From Paracoccus stylophorae (GTDB taxonomy: Bacteria; Pseudomonadota; Alphaproteobacteria; Rhodobacterales; Rhodobacteraceae), in contig NZ_CP067134.1 of NCBI RefSeq assembly GCF_028553765.1, positions 911,001 through 975,000 of the forward strand: a DNA stretch of 64,000 nt. The letters are read 5' to 3'. Shown piece after piece: positions 53,098 through 62,532 of the stretch. Made by a program: the position numbers and the translations under genes. Every line of letters starts with the position of its first letter. Position 1 is the first letter of the stretch. Under the pieces are notes generated by a model. The model was not told the origin of the DNA and searched no databases. It saw only the letters and a list, made by a program, of their open reading frames with translations.

Positions 53098-53145
53098 TTC
53101 TTTGTGGAAATACCCTGCGGGGGTCCGGGGGCGCAAAGCCCCCGG
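53098..53145 (-). repeat. Dispersed hairpin element, copy C (inside the dcw cluster)
   Basis: On the minus strand the stem CCGGGGGC/GCCCCCGG (53145-53125, 5-base loop) is followed by ACCCCCGCAGGG, then TATTTCCACAAAGAAG. The stem is identical to copy B. It fills most of the 74 bases between mraY and murD and is oriented against the direction of dcw transcription, ending 21 bases before the murD start. Confidence 0.72.
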
Positions 53146-53166
53146 CGTCGAAAGCCGGAGCCACGC

Positions 53167-54570
53167 ATGATCCCTGTCGAAGGCGTCGAAGACCAGACCA
53201 TCGCCGTTCTCGGCCTTGGCCGTTCGGGCCGGGCCACGGCCGCCGCGCTGGCGGCGGGCGGCGCGCATGTGATCGCGTGGGATGACGGCAACGACACGCG
53301 CGAGGCCGCCGCAGCCGACGGTCTGACCATCGTCGATCTGACGCGGGACGAGGCCTGGCATGGCGTCACCGCGCTGATCGCCAGCCCCGGCATCCCGCAT
53401 CTTTATCCGCGCCCGCACCCGGTGATCGCGCACGCCTATGCGCTTGGCGTGCCGGTGGACAACGATATCGGGTTGTTCTTTCGCAGCTATGCCACGCCCG
53501 ACTGGGACGGGTTCGACCGCGCGCCGCGCGTGATCGCCGTCACCGGATCGAACGGCAAATCCACCACCACCGCGCTGATCCACCACATCCTGCAGGAATG
53601 TGGTCGGCCCACGCAGATGGGCGGCAATATCGGCACTGGCGTCCTGTCGCTGGAACCCGCCGTCGATGGCGAGGTCGTGGTGCTGGAACTGTCCAGCTAT
53701 CAGACCGATCTGGCGCGCGCGCTGACGCCCGATGTCGCCGTCTTCACCAATCTGTCGCCCGATCATCTGGACCGGCATGGCGGACCCGGCGGCTATTTCG
53801 CGGCCAAGCGGCGGCTGTTTGCCGAAGGCGGCCCCGATCGCGCCGTGATCGGCGTCGATGAGCCCGAGGGGCTGTTTCTGGCCGGCCAGATGCAGATGGG
53901 GCCGACCGACGACCGGGTGATCCGCATCTCGTCGGGGCAAAAGCTGGACGGGGCGGCGTGGTCGGTCTTTGCCCGCAAGGGGTTTCTGGCCGAATACCGC
54001 AAGGGGCGGCAGGCGGGGTCCGTCGATCTGCGCCAGATCGCCGGTCTGCCCGGCGCGCATAATCATCAGAACGCCTGCGCCGCCTATGCCGCCTGCCGCG
54101 CCGTCGGGCTGGCACCGCGCCAGATCGAGGCCGCGTTTCACAGCTTTGCCGGCCTGCCGCATCGCAGCCAGCTGGTGGCCCAGATCGGCGGCGTGCGATA
54201 CGTCAACGATTCCAAGGCCACCAATGTCGATGCCGCGGCCAAGGCGTTGCAGGCTTTCGACGGCATCCGCTGGATCGCCGGCGGTCTGGGCAAGGACGGC
54301 GGGATCGGCGCGCTGCTGCCCCATCTCGACCGGGTCGCCAAGGCCTATCTGATCGGACATTCGGCACGCGACTTCGCGCTCGAGATCGGCCAGACCCCGC
54401 ACGAGATCGTCGAGACGATGGACCGCGCCGTGGCCCTGGCCGCGTCCGAGGCGCAGCCGGGCGAGACCGTGCTGCTGGCGCCGGCGGCGGCCAGTTTCGA
54501 CCAGTATCCGAACTTCGAAAAACGCGGCGAGCATTTCACCGCGCTGGTCCATGCTCTGAAGACAGAGTGA
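53167..54570 (+). CDS. murD: UDP-MurNAc-L-alanine:D-glutamate ligase MurD
   Basis: MurD (467 residues) adds D-glutamate to UDP-MurNAc-Ala. The N-terminal UDP-binding fold has [15 protein letters not shown], the ATP loop is [15 protein letters not shown], and [12 protein letters not shown] and the C-terminal [14 protein letters not shown] are typical. GGAG lies before the ATG. Last dcw gene in the window: the following gene is on the other strand, so ftsW/murG must lie elsewhere. Confidence 0.96.
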   Translation: MIPVEGVEDQTIAVLGLGRSGRATAAALAAGGAHVIAWDDGNDTREAAAADGLTIVDLTRDEAWHGVTALIASPGIPHLYPRPHPVIAHAYALGVPVDNDIGLFFRSYATPDWDGFDRAPRVIAVTGSNGKSTTTALIHHILQECGRPTQMGGNIGTGVLSLEPAVDGEVVVLELSSYQTDLARALTPDVAVFTNLSPDHLDRHGGPGGYFAAKRRLFAEGGPDRAVIGVDEPEGLFLAGQMQMGPTDDRVIRISSGQKLDGAAWSVFARKGFLAEYRKGRQAGSVDLRQIAGLPGAHNHQNACAAYAACRAVGLAPRQIEAAFHSFAGLPHRSQLVAQIGGVRYVNDSKATNVDAAAKALQAFDGIRWIAGGLGKDGGIGALLPHLDRVAKAYLIGHSARDFALEIGQTPHEIVETMDRAVALAASEAQPGETVLLAPAAASFDQYPNFEKRGEHFTALVHALKTE

Positions 54571-54611
54571 TCCGGTCCGGCTTTTCAGCGGCGACGTTCA
54601 GCCGCGCGGGA

Positions 54612-55304
54612 TCAACCGTTCAAAGGCGCGCGTTCGATCTGGTGGAACCGGCCCTCCGCGTCCTCGCCCACCAATGTCAGCGCGTCGATCAGCTGCGGGT
54701 CGGGCAGGAACGGCGCAAGATGCGGCCTCAGGCTGGCGATGAGCGCCTCGACCGCGACCGGCGACAGGCGCCCGCCAAGCGTCATGTGAAACCGGAACTG
54801 GTCCATGACCCAGGGATAGCCCCATTCGTCCAGCAGCTGCACCTGTCGCGGCGTCAGCCGGTCGGGGTTGCGGCGCGCGCGGTCCTGCGGCGTCAGGGGG
54901 GCGCGGAAATCGTCCACCCCGGCCACGACCCGCGCCGCCAGATCCTGCAAATCCTGGCAGGGCGCGGCCGGGATCAGCGCCGAAAACCCGTCCAGCGCCG
55001 CAAGAACCAGCCCGCCGGGCAGGGCGACGGGCGGCTGGCCGGCGGCCAGCGCCCGCAGGCTTGCCAGCAGGTCGGGTTCGCGGCAGCCTTGGGCCAGACG
55101 GAAGGGCGGCTTCAGCGTGGCGTGAAAGCCATAGCGGCGGGGGGTCCGGGTCAGCGCCTCGATCCGCGCGGGCCGGGCCTTGCCGCGTCCGGGGGGCGGA
55201 ACCGGCTGGCCGGTGGCGATGTCCCAACCCAGCCATGTCGCCCCGAATTCGGCCAGCGGCCCGGTGGCGGTGTAGTAGATCGCGAAACGCCGCCAATCGC
55301 GCAT
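54612..55304 (-). CDS. DUF1045 2H-phosphoesterase-like phosphonate metabolism protein
   Basis: A 230-residue protein starting MRDWRRFAIYYTATGPLAEFG. It has two HxT motifs (YGFHAT, His61; RFHMT, His173), the mark of 2H phosphoesterases. DUF1045 proteins normally sit in C-P lyase (phn) operons and are annotated as putative phosphonate metabolism proteins. Here it is divergent from phnM across only 41 bases. Exact reaction unknown. Confidence 0.85.
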   Translation of the reverse strand: MRDWRRFAIYYTATGPLAEFGATWLGWDIATGQPVPPPGRGKARPARIEALTRTPRRYGFHATLKPPFRLAQGCREPDLLASLRALAAGQPPVALPGGLVLAALDGFSALIPAAPCQDLQDLAARVVAGVDDFRAPLTPQDRARRNPDRLTPRQVQLLDEWGYPWVMDQFRFHMTLGGRLSPVAVEALIASLRPHLAPFLPDPQLIDALTLVGEDAEGRFHQIERAPLNG

Positions 55305-55345
55305 GTCTGCTTGACCTTCCTGCCGTTTCGCCCCAGCCATGGCCC

Positions 55346-56473
55346 ATGACCGAGACCGTCCTGACCAATGCGCGGCTGATCCTGCCCGAACGGGTGATGA
55401 ATGGCCATATCGTCCTGCGCGACGGCAAGATCGCCGAGCTTGGCGACGGTCCGGCACATGGTCACGACATGCAGGGCGATTTCGTGGCACCCGGTCTGGT
55501 CGAGCTGCACACCGACAATCTGGAACGCCATATCCGGCCGCGCCCACAGGTGGACTGGCCGCATCCGCAGGCGATCCTGGCCCATGACGCGGAACTGGCC
55601 GGCACCGGGATCACCACGGTGTTCGATGCGCTGCGCGTCGGCTCGATCCGGTGGCGGCCGAATTACGGCGCCTATGCACGGGCGCTGAGCCGCGAGATCG
55701 ACGCGGTGCGCGCGGCCGGTCTGCTGCGGATCAGCCATCATCTGCATCTGCGCGCCGAAATCTGCAGCGAAACCCTGGTCGAGGAACTGGCGCAGTTCGG
55801 CCCCGGCGACCGGGTGCGGCTGGTCAGCATCATGGATCACACGCCGGGACAGCGGCAGTTGCGCGATGTGACGCTGGCGCGGAAATTCATCGCCGCCCGG
55901 TCGGGGATGAGCGCGGACGAGGTCGTCGATTTCGACCGCCGCCTGCGCGCCCTGCGGGCCGACAAGGGCCCGGAAAACGAGAAGGCGGCCTTCGATTTCG
56001 CCCGCGCCGTCGGCGCGGTGGTCGCGAGCCACGATGACACCACCAAAGACCATGTCGCAAGTTCCGCGGCGCGCGGCATCCGCCTGGCGGAGTTTCCGAC
56101 GACGCCCGAGGCGGCGCGGGCCTGCCGCGATCACGGCATCCGCATCGTCATGGGCGCGCCGAACCTGATCCGCGGCGGGTCCCATTCCGGCAATGTGGAC
56201 GCCGCGACGCTGGCCCGCGACGATCTGCTGGATATCGTCAGTTCCGATTACGTGCCCGCCGCCCTGCTGAATGCGGGGCTGTTGCTGGCCCGGCTGTGGG
56301 ACGATCTGCCGCGAGGGGTGGCGACCATCACCGCGACGCCCGCCGATGCGGTGGGGCTGGCCGATCGCGGAAGGCTGGCGCCGGGGCTGCGCGGCGATCT
56401 GATCCGGTTCCGGGTGCATGAGGACGCGGCAGTGCTGCGCGGCACATGGGTCGCAGGCGCGCGCGTCGCGTGA
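55346..56473 (+). CDS. phnM: PhnM, ribose 1-methylphosphonate 5-triphosphate diphosphatase
   Basis: PhnM (375 residues) is an amidohydrolase-fold enzyme that removes pyrophosphate from alpha-D-ribose 1-methylphosphonate 5-triphosphate in the C-P lyase pathway. Metal-site segments are PGLVELHTDNLERHIRPRP, SIMDHTPGQRQ and ASHDDTTKDH. The ATG at 55346 (MTETVLTNARL) is chosen over another-frame ATGs nearby. No other phn lyase genes (phnG-L) are in the window. Confidence 0.93.
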   Translation: MTETVLTNARLILPERVMNGHIVLRDGKIAELGDGPAHGHDMQGDFVAPGLVELHTDNLERHIRPRPQVDWPHPQAILAHDAELAGTGITTVFDALRVGSIRWRPNYGAYARALSREIDAVRAAGLLRISHHLHLRAEICSETLVEELAQFGPGDRVRLVSIMDHTPGQRQLRDVTLARKFIAARSGMSADEVVDFDRRLRALRADKGPENEKAAFDFARAVGAVVASHDDTTKDHVASSAARGIRLAEFPTTPEAARACRDHGIRIVMGAPNLIRGGSHSGNVDAATLARDDLLDIVSSDYVPAALLNAGLLLARLWDDLPRGVATITATPADAVGLADRGRLAPGLRGDLIRFRVHEDAAVLRGTWVAGARVA

Positions 56474-56565
56474 CGGGCCGGTAAACGGGCGGCCGCATCC
56501 TGTGTGGGCGTTGACCCTGACCGCCGAACGCGGGGCGGGTTCCGACGCGGGCTGTGCCGCCGATC

Positions 56566-56853
56566 CTACATCTGGTCGATCAGATCCAGAATCTCGGGCG
56601 GCAACTGGTCTTCGCGGATGTCATAGACATGGGCGCCGTCCTGCCGGTCGCGCACCGTGATGCGATAGACAAGCATGTCCGCCGCCTTGCGGTTTCCCGA
56701 CCGCGAGGCAAGCTGGCGCAGATCGCGCGGTTCGAACGCGCTGCAGATCTCTTCGCGCAGCGAGGGGCTCTGCTGGTCGACGTCGATACGTTTATGCGTG
56801 GCGGCGGCGGGAATCCCGCCGAAACCGCCGCTGGACGAGATTTCAATGATCAT
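56566..56853 (-). CDS. Emfourin-like protease inhibitor
   Basis: A 95-residue protein starting MIIEISSSGGFGGIP, the signature of emfourins, inhibitors of M4 protealysin-like peptidases, and ending IREDQLPPEILDLIDQM. It lies 129 bases downstream of the M4 peptidase gene on the same strand, the known protealysin-emfourin arrangement. An in-frame start 12 codons upstream (56889) is possible; no strong ribosome site distinguishes them. Confidence 0.85.
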   Translation of the reverse strand: MIIEISSSGGFGGIPAAATHKRIDVDQQSPSLREEICSAFEPRDLRQLASRSGNRKAADMLVYRITVRDRQDGAHVYDIREDQLPPEILDLIDQM

Positions 56854-56982
56854 GGCAAAGCATCCGGCCGCCAGTGTTGTGCAACTCATTGCACCAAAGA
56901 TAGGGCGAGACGGATGTTTCGGCAAGGTGGCCAGATAGGCAGGGTCGGCCGCGCGCCGGTGGGGGCTGCGTGGCCGGCGGTC

Positions 56983-58098
56983 TCAGGTCGGCAGGCCCAC
57001 CAGTTTCCAGGCGCGGCGCAGCATCACCATCTCCGTGCTGCCCATGCCGTAAAGATTGATCGCCGCCCCTACCGTCTGATCCGACCATTCCGCAAAGCTG
57101 GCCATCGGATTGTTCAGGTCCTGCAAGGCGCGATACCAGATCTGGCCGGGTTTTTCCCATGAATTGCCGCCCAACAGCATGCAGAACAGATAGAAGGCGT
57201 GGTTGGGGATGCCCGAATTGATGTGCACGCCGCCATTGTCGTCGCTGGTGGACAGGAAATTGTCCATGTGGAACGGCTGCGGGTCCTGGCCCAGAAGATC
57301 GTCGTGATAGGCGGTGCCGGGCGCCTTCATGCTGCGCAACCCGCTGCCGTTGATGTCCGGCCCCAGCAATTCGCCGCCGATGATCCAGTCGGCCTCATGC
57401 GCGGTCTGGCCCAGATTGCGCTGCTGGGCGATGGCGGCGAACACGTCCGCGATGCTTTCGTTCAGCGCCCCCGCCTGATCCTGATAGACCAGCCCGCCGG
57501 AATACTGGATGACGCCGTGGGTCATCTCGTGCGCGATCACCGACAGATCGATGAAGGTCTTGAACAGCTTGCCGTCGCCATTGCCGAAGGCCATCTGGTC
57601 GCCGTTCCAGAACGCGTTGTTATAGTTGCGGCGGTGGTTCACCGTCGCGATCAGCGGCAGGCCGTTGCCGTCCAGCGAGTTGCGGTCGAACTGATCGGCG
57701 TAAAGGCCAAAGACCTCGCCCATCGCATCATACATCCGGTCGGCATCCGCGATGCCGCAGGGGCCGTCGCCCTCGGACCGGACAAGCGGGCCGGGCAGGG
57801 CGGCCCGGTGCTGGCCGTCATGGACCCGGCGGTCGGGTTCGCAGGCCGCCGCCGCGGCCAGCCGGGTGCGACCGCGCCCCGCCACCGCGCCGAACGGCGG
57901 TGCCGTATCGTCGGGGGCCGGGACCGGGTGGATGTGATCCTCACGCTCTTGCCGCAGCTTTTGCGACTGTTTCAGCAGGGATTTCGCCATCTCGGCCATA
58001 CGTTCGTCGCCGCGCAGCGCGATCACCCGCAGCATGTGCGGCGGAACGATGCATTCGATGGGATGGTGTGCGCCGCGCGGGCAGACCGAAAAACACAT
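56983..58098 (-). CDS. Protealysin-like M4 zinc metallopeptidase
   Basis: M4 (thermolysin-family) peptidase (371 residues). A short protealysin-type propeptide is seen as the N-terminal motif CIVPPHMLRVIA; there is no signal peptide, so it is likely cytoplasmic. Zinc site HEMTH (His180, Glu181, His184) with third ligand in GALNESIAD (Glu204); catalytic His in VHINSGIPNHAFY. The large propeptide of secreted thermolysins is absent. Paired with an emfourin inhibitor gene downstream. Confidence 0.92.
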   Translation of the reverse strand: MCFSVCPRGAHHPIECIVPPHMLRVIALRGDERMAEMAKSLLKQSQKLRQEREDHIHPVPAPDDTAPPFGAVAGRGRTRLAAAAACEPDRRVHDGQHRAALPGPLVRSEGDGPCGIADADRMYDAMGEVFGLYADQFDRNSLDGNGLPLIATVNHRRNYNNAFWNGDQMAFGNGDGKLFKTFIDLSVIAHEMTHGVIQYSGGLVYQDQAGALNESIADVFAAIAQQRNLGQTAHEADWIIGGELLGPDINGSGLRSMKAPGTAYHDDLLGQDPQPFHMDNFLSTSDDNGGVHINSGIPNHAFYLFCMLLGGNSWEKPGQIWYRALQDLNNPMASFAEWSDQTVGAAINLYGMGSTEMVMLRRAWKLVGLPT

Positions 58099-58219
58099 GC
58101 CTCAAAATCCTCTTGCTCAGGGAATCGAGGTTAACACAAGCCGCGCCTGGAACAAAGAGGGAACATCAGCCCTGAGACTGGGGCCGCGTCGCGATCCCGC
58201 AACGCCGGCCGCCGCGGCG

Positions 58220-59230
58220 TCAGGCCAGTCGCCTGCCGGTCTTTGCGTCGAAACGGTGCAGCGCGGCCGGCGGGGCCGACAGGCGCAGCACGTCCTGAAG
58301 GTCGCTGTCCGACGGCAGGGCGACGGTCACATCCGTCGTGCCGCCGACCTGGCCGTGAACCAGACGCTGCGCGCCCAGCTCCTCGACCGCGCGCACGTGC
58401 AGCTCGATCGGGCCGTCGCGGTCCAGATCCAGATCCTCGGGGCGGATGCCGATCAGGGCGGCGTGTCCGCTGCCCGGCAGATGCGGCACGGCGCTGGTCG
58501 GGATCAGGTTCATCGCCGGGCTGCCGATGAAGCTTGCGACAAAGGTCGTGGCGGGTTTGCGATAGACCTCCAGCGGGGTGCCGATCTGTTCGACCTGACC
58601 GCCGTTCAGCACCACCAGCCGGTCGGCCAGCGTCATCGCCTCAAGCTGGTCGTGGGTCACGTAAAGCGATGTGGTGTGCAGCCGCTTTTGCAGTTCCTTG
58701 ATCTCGAGGCGCATGGCCACGCGCAGCTTGGCATCCAGGTTGGACAGCGGTTCATCGAACAGGAACGCGGCGGGTTCGCGCACGATCGCCCGCCCCATCG
58801 CGACGCGCTGCCGCTGGCCGCCCGACAGGGCGCGGGGTTTGCGGTCGAGGAACTGGCCGATCTGAAGGATCTCGGCCGCCTCATCGACGCGGCGCTTGAT
58901 CTCGGCCTTGGGCGTGCGGCGGTTCTTCAGACCGTAGGCCAGGTTCTGGCGCACCGACATATGCGGGTAAAGCGCATAGTTCTGGAACACCATCGCGATG
59001 TCGCGATCCGCCGGTTCGACCTTGTTCATGACCCGGTCGCCGATCCTGACCTCGCCATCGGTGATGCTTTCCAGCCCGGCCACCATCCGCAGCAGGGTGG
59101 ACTTGCCGCAGCCCGAGGGGCCGACCAGGACGATGAACTCGCCATCGGCGATGTCGATATTCACGTCGCCCACGGCGCGGGTGCCGCCGGGATAGACCTT
59201 GCCAAGATTGTCCAGAGTGATGGATGCCAA
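58220..59230 (-). CDS. ugpC: sn-Glycerol-3-phosphate ABC transporter ATPase UgpC
   Basis: ATPase (336 residues) of the Ugp importer. Walker A is [13 protein letters not shown]-loop [13 protein letters not shown], signature [16 protein letters not shown], Walker [12 protein letters not shown], and a C-terminal OB/TOBE regulatory domain. The best start is TTG at 59230 (giving (M)[15 protein letters not shown]), one base after the ugpE stop with GGAG upstream; a TTG at 59251 would overlap ugpE. Confidence 0.93.
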   Translation of the reverse strand: MASITLDNLGKVYPGGTRAVGDVNIDIADGEFIVLVGPSGCGKSTLLRMVAGLESITDGEVRIGDRVMNKVEPADRDIAMVFQNYALYPHMSVRQNLAYGLKNRRTPKAEIKRRVDEAAEILQIGQFLDRKPRALSGGQRQRVAMGRAIVREPAAFLFDEPLSNLDAKLRVAMRLEIKELQKRLHTTSLYVTHDQLEAMTLADRLVVLNGGQVEQIGTPLEVYRKPATTFVASFIGSPAMNLIPTSAVPHLPGSGHAALIGIRPEDLDLDRDGPIELHVRAVEELGAQRLVHGQVGGTTDVTVALPSDSDLQDVLRLSAPPAALHRFDAKTGRRLA

Positions 59231-59231
59231 G

Positions 59232-60080
59232 TTATTTCTCCGTCTCGACAAGACCTTTGACGAACAGTTTCTGCATGCCGATGACGACCGCGACCGGCGG
59301 CAGCATCGCCAGCACGGCGGTGGCCATCACCAGATGCCACTGGGGCAGGCCATCGACCGCGTCGGCCATCCGCTTGATGCCCGCGACGATGGTGTAATAC
59401 TGCGCGTCGGTGGTGATCAGCAGCGGCCACAGATACTGGTTCCAGCCATAGATGAACAGGATGACGAACAGCGCCGCCATGTTGGTGCGCGACAGCGGCA
59501 GCAGGATGTCGCGGAAGAATTTCATCGGCCCCGCCCCGTCGATCCGCGCCGCCTCGACCAATTCGTCCGGCATGGTCAGGAACACCTGGCGGAACAGGAA
59601 GGTGGCGGTGGCGCTGGCGATCAGCGGGATCGACAGGCCGGCATAGCTGTTCAGCAGGCCAAGCCCGGCGACCACCTGGAAGGTCGGCACGATCCGCACC
59701 TCGACCGGCAGCATCAGCGTCACGAAGATGCACCAGAAGGCCAGACCCCGCAGCGGAAAGCGGAAATAGACGATGGCGAAGGCCGACAGGATCGAGATGG
59801 CGATCTTGCCGATGGCGATGGCCAGCGCCATGATCAGGCTGTTGAACATCATCGTGGCGACGGGCGGGGTGCCGCTGGTCGAGACGCCGGATTCCAGCAT
59901 CCGCGAATAATTCTCGATCAGGTGCGGGCCGGGCCACATCGGGATGACGCCCGACATGAAATCCGTCGCAGTGTGGGTCGAGGCGACGAACGCCACCCAC
60001 AGCGGCAGCCCGACGACGACGACGCCCAGAATCAGCACCAGATGGGCCAGCGCGTTCAGGCCGGGGCGGTTCTCGATCAT
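59232..60080 (-). CDS. ugpE: Glycerol-3-phosphate ABC transporter permease UgpE
   Basis: Inner-membrane permease (282 residues, six helices) starting [19 protein letters not shown]. The EAA loop contacting the ATPase is [20 protein letters not shown]. The ATG overlaps the ugpA stop by one base (TGATG). Confidence 0.94.
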   Translation of the reverse strand: MIENRPGLNALAHLVLILGVVVVGLPLWVAFVASTHTATDFMSGVIPMWPGPHLIENYSRMLESGVSTSGTPPVATMMFNSLIMALAIAIGKIAISILSAFAIVYFRFPLRGLAFWCIFVTLMLPVEVRIVPTFQVVAGLGLLNSYAGLSIPLIASATATFLFRQVFLTMPDELVEAARIDGAGPMKFFRDILLPLSRTNMAALFVILFIYGWNQYLWPLLITTDAQYYTIVAGIKRMADAVDGLPQWHLVMATAVLAMLPPVAVVIGMQKLFVKGLVETEK

Positions 60081-60958
60081 CAGTATTCCACCTTCTTCTC
60101 GACCCAACGGAACTGGATCACGGTCAGCGAGATCACCAGCAGCATCAGGATCACCGACTGCGCCGCCGAACTGCCGATATTCTGGCCGACGAAGCCGTCG
60201 AAATAGACCTTGTAGACCATGATGTTGGTGGCCTGGGCCGGGCCGCCCTCGGTGGTGGCGTCGATCACGCCGAACGTCTCGAACATCGAATAGACGATGT
60301 TGACGACCAGCAGGAAGAAGGTGGTGGGCGACAGCAGCGGAAAGGTGATGTCGAAGAAGCGCCGCACCGGGCCTGCGCCGTCGATGGCCGCAGCCTCGCG
60401 CAGGCTGGCGGGGATGGCTTGCAGCCCGGCGACGAAGAACAGGAAGTTGTAGCTGATCTGCTTCCACGCGCTGGCGATCACGACCAGGATCATGGCGTCG
60501 GTCTTGGAACTGACATGGTTCCAGTCATAGCCGATGACATCCAGCACATAGGGCATGACCCCGACCGTCGGATTGAAGATGAACCACCACAGGATGCCCG
60601 CGACGGCGGGCGCGACGGCATAAGGCCAGACCAGCAGCGTCGTATAGACCCGCGCCGATTTCAGCATCCGGTCCACCGCCACGGCCAGCAGCAGGGCGGT
60701 GCCCATCGACACGGCGGTGACCGACACCGCGAAAATCGCCGTGACCTGCAACGAGTTCAGGTATTCGGGGCTGTCCAGAAGCGCGCGAAAATTGGTCAGC
60801 CCGACAAAGCTGGTCTTGATGCCGAACGCATCCTCGCGCAGAAAGCTTTGCCTGACGGCCTGGCCGGCGGGCCACAGAAAGAAGATGAAGGTGATGGCCA
60901 GTTGCGGCGCCAGCAGAAGCCAGGGCAGCAGTTGATTGCTGAAGATCGTGCGCTTCAT
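60080..60958 (-). CDS. ugpA: Glycerol-3-phosphate ABC transporter permease UgpA
   Basis: Inner-membrane permease (292 residues) of the Ugp importer. N-terminal helix [23 protein letters not shown] loop [21 protein letters not shown]-terminal [13 protein letters not shown] as in UgpA. It lies 61 bases after ugpB, separated by a stable hairpin. Confidence 0.95.
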   Translation of the reverse strand: MKRTIFSNQLLPWLLLAPQLAITFIFFLWPAGQAVRQSFLREDAFGIKTSFVGLTNFRALLDSPEYLNSLQVTAIFAVSVTAVSMGTALLLAVAVDRMLKSARVYTTLLVWPYAVAPAVAGILWWFIFNPTVGVMPYVLDVIGYDWNHVSSKTDAMILVVIASAWKQISYNFLFFVAGLQAIPASLREAAAIDGAGPVRRFFDITFPLLSPTTFFLLVVNIVYSMFETFGVIDATTEGGPAQATNIMVYKVYFDGFVGQNIGSSAAQSVILMLLVISLTVIQFRWVEKKVEY

Positions 60959-60983
60959 CTTGTATCCGGTCGGGAATTGGGGC

Positions 60984-61009
60984 GGGGGCCACGACCGAAC
61001 GCGGCCCCC
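60984..61009 (-). promoter_or_regulatory. Hairpin between ugpB and ugpA
   Basis: A 7-bp stem GGGGGCC/GGCCCCC with a 12-base loop lies between the binding-protein gene and the permease genes. No T-run follows. Such hairpins commonly protect the message of the abundant binding protein from 3' decay. Confidence 0.5.
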
Positions 61010-61019
61010 ATGTCCGAGC

Positions 61020-62339
61020 CTACTGGTTCTGGGCCTGGAATTCTTCGATCAGCTTGTTGCCGCGTTCCACGACGCTGTCCAGCGCGCCCTGCGCGTCCTT
61101 GGACCCGTTCAGCAGCTGTTCGAATTCCTCGTCGATGATGCCGCGGATCTGGACATAGTTGCCAAAGCGCAGACCCTTGGAATTCTCGGTCGGCGGATTC
61201 AGGGTGATTTCCTGAAGCCCGACCTCGGAACCGGGGTTCTCTTCGTAGTATCCCTGTTCCTTGCCCAGATCATAGGCCGCCTGCGTGATCGGCAGATAGC
61301 CCGAGAACTGGTGCCAGTCGGCCTGCACCTCGGGGCTGGAGAGATATTCGAAGAACTTCGCCACGCCGGCATATTCGGCGTCGGGCCGACCCGACAGCAC
61401 CCACAGCGTCGCACCGCCGATGATGGTGTTCTGCGGCGCCCCTTCGACATCGTCGTAATAGGGCAGCATGCCGAAGCCCAGTTCGAAGTCCTGGGCGTTC
61501 GCGATCACGCCGGCCCGGCTGGCCGAGCTGTTCATGATCATCGCGCATTCCTGCGAGTAGAACATCGGCGGCGCGTTGTCGCCGCCCACCGGGCCGCCAT
61601 ATTTGAAGATGCCCTCATCGGCCCATCTCTTCAGGTTGTTCCAGTGCTTGACCTGCACCGGCCCGTTCACCGTCAGCCGCGCGTCCAGCCCGCCAAAGCC
61701 GTTCTGTTCGGTGCCGATGGGCTGGTTGTGCCAGGCGCTGAAATTTTCGGTCTGGATCCAGCTGACCCACCCCGTGGTGAAGCCGCAACTGGCGGCGCCG
61801 CTGTCGATGATCTTCTTCGAGTATTCTTCCATCTCGGCCCAGGTCTTGGGCGGCTGTTCGGGGTCCAGCCCGGCCTTTTCGAACACGTCCTTGTTGTAAT
61901 ACAGGATCGGGGTCGAGCTGTTGAACGGCATCGACAGCATGTTGCCATCGGTATCGGTGTAGTAACCCACGACCGCCGGCAGGAAGGCTTCCGGATCGAA
62001 CGCCACGTCGTTATCCTGCATCAGCTGATAGACCGGAACGATGGCGCCCTCGGCGGCCATCATGGTGCCGGTGCCGACCTCGAAGACCTGCACGATGGCC
62101 GGCTGTTCCTTGGCCCGGAAGGCGGCGATGGCCGCGGTCATCGTCTCGGGATAGGTGCCCTTGTAGGAGGGCATGACATTGTATTCGTCCTGGCTTTCGT
62201 TGAAGCCCTTGACGATCTCTTCGAGCTTGGTGCCCAACTCGCCGCCCATCGCGTGCCACCACTGGATGTCGGTCTGGGCCTGCGCGGCCGTCAGCGACGC
62301 GATCAGCGCCACGGTGGATGCGGTAAACAATCTGGTCAT
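61020..62339 (-). CDS. ugpB: Glycerol-3-phosphate-binding protein UgpB
   Basis: Periplasmic solute-binding protein (439 residues) with signal peptide [22 protein letters not shown]. Mature start [20 protein letters not shown], then [20 protein letters not shown] and the conserved [16 protein letters not shown] are UgpB-like. AGGAGG precedes the ATG. First gene of ugpBAEC, with a Pho box about 70 bases upstream. Confidence 0.95.
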   Translation of the reverse strand: MTRLFTASTVALIASLTAAQAQTDIQWWHAMGGELGTKLEEIVKGFNESQDEYNVMPSYKGTYPETMTAAIAAFRAKEQPAIVQVFEVGTGTMMAAEGAIVPVYQLMQDNDVAFDPEAFLPAVVGYYTDTDGNMLSMPFNSSTPILYYNKDVFEKAGLDPEQPPKTWAEMEEYSKKIIDSGAASCGFTTGWVSWIQTENFSAWHNQPIGTEQNGFGGLDARLTVNGPVQVKHWNNLKRWADEGIFKYGGPVGGDNAPPMFYSQECAMIMNSSASRAGVIANAQDFELGFGMLPYYDDVEGAPQNTIIGGATLWVLSGRPDAEYAGVAKFFEYLSSPEVQADWHQFSGYLPITQAAYDLGKEQGYYEENPGSEVGLQEITLNPPTENSKGLRFGNYVQIRGIIDEEFEQLLNGSKDAQGALDSVVERGNKLIEEFQAQNQ

Positions 62340-62407
62340 GGTGTCCTCCTGTTGGGATGCGCTTGCGACCATCGGCCTAGCGGCGAACGGTAACGAAAGC
62401 GCAACGT

Positions 62408-62429
62408 TATTATGACCGAAATGTGACGG
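62408..62429 (-). promoter_or_regulatory. Pho box upstream of ugpB
   Basis: On the minus strand two adjacent 11-base repeats read CCGTCACATTT and CGGTCATAATA, close to the PhoB consensus CTGTCAT plus four A/T. They lie 69 bases before the ugpB start. This implies induction of ugpBAEC by phosphate starvation through PhoB. Confidence 0.7.
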
Positions 62430-62532
62430 GCTTTGAGCGGCGGGTCAATACGCGAAAATTTGCGTTGTTGTTCCCGGATGTTCCTTCTGCGCGCCGGACG
62501 GTGAAAACGCGCATCGCCCAGGCGTCGGCCTG

